DNA from: Mycolicibacterium sp. J2
Lineage (GTDB): Bacteria; Actinomycetota; Actinomycetes; Mycobacteriales; Mycobacteriaceae
NCBI RefSeq assembly: GCF_026240945.1
Contig: NZ_JAPFPY010000017.1
Location: 62,001 to 126,000 of the forward strand
DNA length: 64,000 bases
Reading direction: 5' to 3'
Below, in pieces: positions 58,833 through 64,000 of the stretch (positions within the stretch are counted from its first letter, which is position 1; each line of letters opens with the position of its first letter). The position numbers and the translations under genes were made by a program. The notes below the pieces were generated by a model that worked only from the letters and a program-made list of their open reading frames with translations, had not been told where the DNA came from and made no database searches.

Positions 58833-60356
58833 ATGTCCACCGGCCTCGATGTCACGGCATCGACCACACCAACCACTCCCAAGCGCGCCTGGATCGCCCT
58901 CGCAGTCCTGGCCCTGCCCGTCCTTCTGATCGCCATCGACAACACCGTTCTGGCGTTCGCGCTGCCGAAGATCGCCGAGGATTTCCGTCCGGCGGCGTCC
59001 ACGCAGTTGTGGATCGTCGACGTGTATTCCCTTGTGCTGGCCGCACTTCTGGTGGCCATGGGCAGTCTCGGCGACCGGGTGGGCCGGCGCCGGCTGCTGC
59101 TGATCGGCGCCACCGGCTTCACCGTCGTCTCGGTGGCCGCCGCTTTCGCCCCCAGCGCCGAACTCCTGGTGCTGGCCCGCGCCGCGCTGGGCGTCTTCGG
59201 GGCCATGCTGATGCCCTCTACGTTGTCGCTGATCCGCAATATCTTCACGGAAGCTTCGGCGCGCCGGCTGGCGGTCGCCATCTGGGCCTCGTGTTTCACC
59301 GCCGGAACCACCCTGGGCCCCATTGTCGGTGGCGCGCTGCTACAGCATTTTCATTGGGGTGCAGTCTTTTTGGTGGCCGTGCCCATCCTGGCGCCGCTGC
59401 TGGTGCTGGCGCCCAAGCTGGTGCCAGAATCGCGGGACCCCAATCCGGGCCCGCTGGATCTGGTCAGCGTCGTGCTCTCGTTCGGCGCCATGCTGCCGAT
59501 CGTCTGGGCAATCAAGACCGCCGCCCATGACGGCCTGTCGGCCACGGTCGCCGGCGCGTTCGCCCTGGGCATCGCCGCCGGCGTGTTGTTCGTACAACGG
59601 CAGAACCGCAGTGCCACACCGATGCTGGACATGGCGTTGTTCCGGTACGGGCCGTTCACCTCGTCGGTGCTGGCCAATTTCCTGTCCATCGTCGGCCTCA
59701 TCGGGTTCATGTTCTTCATCTCGCAGCACCTGCAGTTGGTGCTGGGCCTGAGCCCACTGGCCGCCGGCCTGGTAACGCTGCCCGGCGCCGTGGTGTCGAT
59801 GATCGCGGGTATCGGCGTGGTCCGGGCCGCCAAGCGATTCGCACCTGCGACCCTGATGGTCGTCGGCCTGATCTTCGTGGCGCTCGGGTTCACGTTGATC
59901 CTGCTGTTCCGGCACGACCTCTCCGTGGCCGCCGTGATCGCGTCCTTCGTGGTGATGGAATTCGGGGTCGGCGTATCGCAGACGGTGTCCAACGACACCA
60001 TCGTGGCATCGGTCCCCGCCGCGAAAGCCGGCGCGGCCTCTGCGGTTTCGGAAACCGCCTATGAGTTGGGCGCCGTGGTCGGCGCGGCGACGCTGGGCAC
60101 CATCTTCACCGCCTGGTACCGCGCCAACGTGGTGGTTCCGGACGGGTTGACGCCCGAGCAGGCGGGTGCAGCCGGGGAGAGCATCGGCGGCGCGACATCC
60201 GTGGCCGCCGACCTGCCGACGCCGTTGGCAGATCGGCTGCTGGAGTCGGCGCACGCGGCATTCGATTCCGGTGTCGCGCCGACAGCGATGATCGCGATCG
60301 CCCTGGTGCTGACCGCTGCCGCCATCGTGAGCGCGTTGTTCCACCGGTCGCCGTAA
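58833..60356 (+). CDS. MFS multidrug exporter, DHA2 (14-TM) family
   Basis: Drug/proton antiporter of 507 residues with 14 predicted TM helices. TM1 carries IAIDNTVLAFALPKIAEDF (motif D1), the loop 2-3 motif A is GSLGDRVGRRRLLLIG, and motif C-like Gly/Pro residues are in TM5 (FTAGTTLGPIVGGAL). It resembles the SmvA/EmrB group that exports cationic dyes, biocides and antibiotics. Co-transcribed with tetR. GGAAG precedes ATG 58833. The substrate is unknown. Confidence 0.9.
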   Translation: MSTGLDVTASTTPTTPKRAWIALAVLALPVLLIAIDNTVLAFALPKIAEDFRPAASTQLWIVDVYSLVLAALLVAMGSLGDRVGRRRLLLIGATGFTVVSVAAAFAPSAELLVLARAALGVFGAMLMPSTLSLIRNIFTEASARRLAVAIWASCFTAGTTLGPIVGGALLQHFHWGAVFLVAVPILAPLLVLAPKLVPESRDPNPGPLDLVSVVLSFGAMLPIVWAIKTAAHDGLSATVAGAFALGIAAGVLFVQRQNRSATPMLDMALFRYGPFTSSVLANFLSIVGLIGFMFFISQHLQLVLGLSPLAAGLVTLPGAVVSMIAGIGVVRAAKRFAPATLMVVGLIFVALGFTLILLFRHDLSVAAVIASFVVMEFGVGVSQTVSNDTIVASVPAAKAGAASAVSETAYELGAVVGAATLGTIFTAWYRANVVVPDGLTPEQAGAAGESIGGATSVAADLPTPLADRLLESAHAAFDSGVAPTAMIAIALVLTAAAIVSALFHRSP

Positions 60357-60408
60357 TCGCCGCACCGGCGCCGCCGGTTCGGCGTGCACCACACACGACA
60401 GCCACATA

Positions 60409-60447
60409 CGACAATGGCCTCCCCCGTGCCGGGGGAGGCCATTGTCG
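60409..60447. terminator. Bidirectional terminator, 18-bp perfect stem
   Basis: CGACAATGGCCTCCCCCG (60409-60426), loop TGC, and its exact inverse (60430-60447). It separates the convergent MFS and secreted-protein genes and works on both strands. Confidence 0.85.
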
Positions 60448-60456
60448 TGGTCGGTG

Positions 60457-61920
60457 CTACTCGCTGCCGGAACCGGCGTCGCTGCCGGCCTTGGCGGTGG
60501 ACCCGGACGCGGACGCCGAAGCGGCACCGGCCTTGGCCGAGTCCGCACCGGCCGCCGAATCGGCCCCGCTCGTGGACGATCCACCGGTGGAGGCATGGGT
60601 GCCGCCGGACTTCACGCCCGACCCGGGCTCGGCCTTGATGCTGTCCCTGGTGACCGATCCGCCGGACCCCTTGGTGCCCTTCGTCGGCGTGGCGTCGGTG
60701 CCCTCCTTGGTGGCCGCCCCAGCCTTGGTGCTCGTGTCAGGCTTGGTGCTCGCGTCAGGCTTGGTGCTCGCGTCGGCCTTGGTCGACGGAGCGGCACTGT
60801 CGGCGGACGTGGTGTCCGTGCTGGACTCCGCCGCCTTGGTGGTGGTCTCAGTGGTGGGTTCGGTGTCGGCCTTGGTCGGCTCGGTCTCAGCGGGACTCTT
60901 GACCTCGGTGCCCGTCGTCGCCTGGGTCGCCGCGGATTCCGTCGTGCCGGTTGCCGCGGCCGGGGTGCCGGCGGTGGCGCCGGCCGCGTCCTTGGCAGTG
61001 GTCGCGGCAGGTGCCGCACCCGTGGCATCGACGGCCAGGGTCACCGTCGCTGCGGCGGTGGGCACGGCAGCCGCCACTGCCGCAGTCGCGGGGGGAGTGG
61101 TGGTCGGCAGGCCGGCCTGCAGCGCCTTCATGATCTGCGCTCCGATGTACGGGAACGTCTGCTCGGTGAATGCCTTCGCCTGGGCCACGGCGTTCTGCAG
61201 CACGTCGGCGATCCCGTGCTGCACCGCGTTGATGACCTTCACCGGGTTCAGCGTCTTGAGGGAATCGAGCACCGCCTGTGTGCTGGTGACGATCTGCTTG
61301 ATGAACGGCGTTGTGCCGGTGTCGAATCCGATACCGACGGTGGAAACGACCACCCCGACCAGCAGACTCAGCCCGGAGTTGTACAGGGCGGGAACCAGGG
61401 CTTGGGCCACCTTGAACGGCCGCTCCAGCGCCGGCTCAAGCGCGGTCCACGGGTTACTGAGCAGGTTCAGGATGGGCTGCAGGCCCGCCGTGAGGAGGGC
61501 ATCGATGGCGCCGTTCACATCACCGGTGGCCAGCTTGGCCCCGACTGCCTTCAGGGTGGCGGGCAGTCCCGCACCGAGCTGGCCGAGCGCCGAACCGGCG
61601 GCCTTCGCCGCGTCGAGCACCTGCCGAGCGGTGTACAGCTGGTTGTCGACGATCTGACGCAGGATCGGCAGTGGATTCGCCAGCACGGTGTGCAGGGTTT
61701 CGTTCACCCAGGCTCCGGCGTCGTCGACCACAGGCTTGAAGACGTTGATCGGGTTGTCGATCGACGACGACGCGGTCAGTTGAACCTGCGGCATGTGCAT
61801 CTGCGGCAGGTTGGGATGCGCGGCGATGGGTGTCACCGCGATGACGCTCGCACCGACGAGAGCGACGCCCGCGGTGACGTAAGGGCGCATGGCCGACTGC
61901 ATTGACATTCCTGGTGTCAT
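60457..61920 (-). CDS. Large secreted protein with Ser/Thr/Ala-rich tail
   Basis: Exported protein of 487 residues. A signal peptide (MRPYVTAGVALVGASVIAVT ... PIAA) precedes a helical domain to about residue 280 (PINVFKPVVDDAGAWVNETL, FPYIGAQIMKALQ) seen in several mycobacterial secreted proteins, some loosely labelled PE-PGRS. The last 200 residues are low-complexity Thr/Ser/Ala/Lys/Asp with short repeats (ADASTKPDASTKPDTSTK) and are probably disordered and possibly glycosylated. ATG 61920, 61905 or 61890 could start it. Function unknown. Confidence 0.75.
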   Translation of the reverse strand: MTPGMSMQSAMRPYVTAGVALVGASVIAVTPIAAHPNLPQMHMPQVQLTASSSIDNPINVFKPVVDDAGAWVNETLHTVLANPLPILRQIVDNQLYTARQVLDAAKAAGSALGQLGAGLPATLKAVGAKLATGDVNGAIDALLTAGLQPILNLLSNPWTALEPALERPFKVAQALVPALYNSGLSLLVGVVVSTVGIGFDTGTTPFIKQIVTSTQAVLDSLKTLNPVKVINAVQHGIADVLQNAVAQAKAFTEQTFPYIGAQIMKALQAGLPTTTPPATAAVAAAVPTAAATVTLAVDATGAAPAATTAKDAAGATAGTPAAATGTTESAATQATTGTEVKSPAETEPTKADTEPTTETTTKAAESSTDTTSADSAAPSTKADASTKPDASTKPDTSTKAGAATKEGTDATPTKGTKGSGGSVTRDSIKAEPGSGVKSGGTHASTGGSSTSGADSAAGADSAKAGAASASASGSTAKAGSDAGSGSE

Positions 61921-62370
61921 CCCTTCATCGGATCTCTATTCCCCCCCAGACGATCAGAACCTACTCATCAGTAAGTTATTGACAATCGTTTTGAGCAAAG
62001 TTTCAGAAGCTGACAAATTTCGCCGACTGACACCCTGCGGATTCACACCTTTGCTGGTGGGTGGTGTTAGTTTTACTTTCAATGAGACTGGCTAACTCCC
62101 CCTGTAGGAAAGTCGTTAGGCAGGCGCACGGCTTGTCCGCAAACGCCGGGGCAGCCGAGCGCGAGGTCGATGACCTGGGTGATACGGATCACAGATACAG
62201 CCGACCACGATTTCTGGCACATCTGACGGATGGTGCCCGGATGTCCAGTGCGCTGACAATCAGCAACAAAATGTCGGCCGGCTGGTCCGAATAGCGGAAC
62301 CGATCATCCCGCCGGCGGGGCTACGCCTCCGAGCAGTCCACATCGTGGGATACGGTCGGACACCGCACGA
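61921..62370. other. AT-rich regulatory region upstream of the secreted-protein gene
   Basis: Four hundred and fifty bases without a convincing gene. The part at about 61945-62100 is clearly more AT-rich than its surroundings and probably holds the promoter of the secreted-protein gene (TTGTCA near 61980 on the minus strand is a -35 candidate). No RNA structure was recognised. Confidence 0.45.
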
Positions 62371-63525
62371 TCAGGCGCCCGGCATGGCCTCGGCCTGGCG
62401 TCGTTTGGCCACCGCGCCGGCCACCGAGGTCGCCGTCACCGCGATGAGCGCACCCAGGATGAGCGCCGAGGGCTCGCCCGGCGCAAGCAGATGCTGTTCG
62501 GTGCCGAGAGTCGCAGCCGCGACCGGCACGCCGAGCTGGGCAGCGGCCAGCACTGCCAGCGGCAACGGTTGACCGAACAGCCGGCCCACCGTGTGCGCGG
62601 CGATCGCGCCCAGTCCCAGGGCCGCCCCCAGCGCGATGAATTGGGGATGGTCACCAAGCTCGCGCACCTGGAGTGAGGCACCGAGCCAGACGAAGAACAA
62701 CGGTGCGAAGAATCCTTCGGTGATCCCGAAGAGCTGGCGGGCCAGCCGGCGCGGCTCCCCGATCGCCGACATCACCAGTCCGAGTGCGAAACCCGCCAGC
62801 ATGATCGAGATGTGGGTGGCGATCGCCAGTGCTGCGAGGCTGAACAACAGGATCAAGCTGAACCGCAACTCCAGTGCCAGCCGATGATCTTCGGAGTAGT
62901 GGTGAATCCGCTTGCGCCGACCGGTCCGCTCGAAATGCCGCAGCACCACGAACAGCACGACGGCCGCCGCTGCGATGGCCAGAGCGCCGAGCGCTGCCCG
63001 GGGAGCCCGTTCCGGGTCGATCACCAAGGGCACCAATACGATCGAGGCGGCATCGGCGATCGCGATCTGGGCCGTCACGGACAACACCGGCGGCCCGGTC
63101 AACCCGAGCGAGTCGATCACCGGCAGGGCCAACGCCGCTGACGACGAGGCCATCAGCACCGCATACAGCAGCGCGTGGCCGGTGCCGAAGAAGGAAGCGA
63201 TCGCCACGCCGAACACCGCCGCAACCGCACCGACCACCACCGCGCGCAGGGCGGCGGTTCCGAGGGCACCGCGCAGCGCGGTGTCACGGACCGGGACATG
63301 GGTGCCGACGACGAACATCACCAGCGCGAACCCGATATTGGCCAGCAGTCGGAACGTCGGATCGCTGTCGTCGACGATGCCGAATCCGGTTCTACCCACG
63401 ATGATTCCGGCCGCCAATTCGCCGACCACCACCGGAACCCGCAGCCCCGGGATCGCGGCCAACGCGGGACCGGCCAGCCCGACGACCGCCAGCAGCGCGA
63501 GCGTGTCGAATCCGAAGTCGCTCAA
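62371..63525 (-). CDS. CPA2-family Na+(K+)/H+ antiporter
   Basis: Cation/proton antiporter of 384 residues with about 12 TM helices. VPVVVGELAAGIIVGRTGFG is the helix-2 motif of CPA2 proteins; the ion site region reads VTAQIAIADAASIVLVPL, and MLAGFALGLVMSAIGEPRRL follows. TTG 63525 after AGGGA is the likely start; upstream GTG codons would overlap the next gene. No regulatory TrkA domain is present. The ion is unknown. Confidence 0.82.
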   Translation of the reverse strand: MSDFGFDTLALLAVVGLAGPALAAIPGLRVPVVVGELAAGIIVGRTGFGIVDDSDPTFRLLANIGFALVMFVVGTHVPVRDTALRGALGTAALRAVVVGAVAAVFGVAIASFFGTGHALLYAVLMASSSAALALPVIDSLGLTGPPVLSVTAQIAIADAASIVLVPLVIDPERAPRAALGALAIAAAAVVLFVVLRHFERTGRRKRIHHYSEDHRLALELRFSLILLFSLAALAIATHISIMLAGFALGLVMSAIGEPRRLARQLFGITEGFFAPLFFVWLGASLQVRELGDHPQFIALGAALGLGAIAAHTVGRLFGQPLPLAVLAAAQLGVPVAAATLGTEQHLLAPGEPSALILGALIAVTATSVAGAVAKRRQAEAMPGA

Positions 63526-63538
63526 CTCGACTCCCTGG

Positions 63539-63916
63539 TCAGGCCTGCCACGACACCAGACGACACGGGATCGGGGTGTTCTCGTCGGAGAGGTAACTGG
63601 CACACACCCGGTGATAGCCGTCGGCCACCTGCATCGGGATATCGCGTTCGTATTGCCCGCGGACCAACAGGATGGGCGAGAGTCGTTTGCCGTCGCCGAT
63701 CTTGGCCAGGTCGGTACGGACGTGGGCGTTGGTCTCCGGCAGCAACACCAGCCGCGCGGCGCGCAGGATGTCTTTCGCCTTGCGCTGCACGGGTTCCGCC
63801 GCCTTGAGCGCCGTCACCGTGGCCGCCACGACGGTCGGTTCGGCCAGCATGCTCAGATAGTCTGCCGCCGCGTCGTAGTCATGGTCTTCGGGCTCGTCCA
63901 GCCACTTCACATGCAT
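63539..63916 (-). CDS. Conserved hypothetical protein with ParB/sulfiredoxin-like motif
   Basis: Protein of 125 residues. The second half (LSPILLVRG ... MQVADGYHRVCASYL ... IPCRLVSW) resembles the ParB/sulfiredoxin fold, where an Asp-Gly-x-His-Arg motif binds nucleotide or phosphate. The first half is helical and acidic. It precedes the antiporter by 13 bases and is probably co-transcribed. A function cannot be assigned. Confidence 0.6.
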   Translation of the reverse strand: MHVKWLDEPEDHDYDAAADYLSMLAEPTVVAATVTALKAAEPVQRKAKDILRAARLVLLPETNAHVRTDLAKIGDGKRLSPILLVRGQYERDIPMQVADGYHRVCASYLSDENTPIPCRLVSWQA

Positions 63917-64000
63917 CCGGACACCCTAGTCCGGCGGCGCTGGAAATCGGCTGGGAAATCAAGCGCCGATCCAGTTGCCGTGGAACCCGTAGGGAACCCG

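Noticed and set aside
60491..61657. Long plus-strand frame opposite the secreted-protein gene
   Set aside because: Its Val/Ala/Ser repeats mirror the low-complexity tail on the minus strand; there is no ribosome binding site or domain.

Overview
The window is a high-GC actinobacterial chromosome segment. Gene content and order point to a rapidly growing Mycobacterium (Mycolicibacterium). Markers are a PPE-domain protein, a WhiB protein, an Rv0203-type haemophore relative, PonA2, MarP, Crp, and a long block collinear with the M. tuberculosis Rv3660c-Rv3695 neighbourhood. Identifications rest on reading motifs and gene order; no database search was run.

Bases 1 to about 22,050 are accessory DNA. 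The left edge carries the end of a Tn554-like recombinase module (tnpB/tnpC type). Next come an ISL3-family element with recognisable ends and target repeat, and an Mrr-type restriction endonuclease. A TetR gene then faces an operon of ring-degradation-type enzymes: an FAH-family hydrolase, an FAD monooxygenase, two VOC proteins (one with all extradiol dioxygenase ligands) and a sulfatase. These are followed by an orphan PPE protein, a two-component system, a secreted Gly/Pro repeat protein, a one-TM Pro-rich protein and a haemophore-like protein. One operator-like sequence occurs at 7261-7286 and again at 17282-17307, which suggests both halves belong to one regulon. An IS1380-family element with a one-base frameshift ends in the last codons of a DUF3644 gene. 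The island stops inside a truncated tadA.

From 22,050 to the right end the DNA is mycobacterial core. It holds tadA(truncated)-ssd, the 6C small RNA, a HAD phosphatase, the Ms1/MTS2823 RNA with its own promoter and terminator, acs, a serine protease, a holin-like protein and ephE. The overlapping nth-thioredoxin-nudix-marP operon follows, then crp, a metallo-beta-lactamase fold protein, ridA, DUF4177, the Get3-like ATPase pair, whiB4, ponA2, a metallophosphoesterase, cds1 and tRNA-Pro. After these come a diguanylate cyclase, a soluble Ser/Thr kinase, an asparagine permease, a YqeY protein, the moxR/DUF58 envelope cluster, a TetR-MFS pair, a Ser/Thr-rich secreted protein, a CPA2 antiporter and an unassigned protein. 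One IS481-type element has inserted into a hairpin between crp and the beta-lactamase-fold gene.

The core also shows gene-end tandem repeats (28-31 bp units) after acs, crp and ridA. The most promising candidate for an undescribed system is the TetR-controlled block at 6.5-18.4 kb. It could couple uptake or surface functions (PPE, secreted and haem-related proteins) to breakdown of a sulfated aromatic compound; that role is inference.
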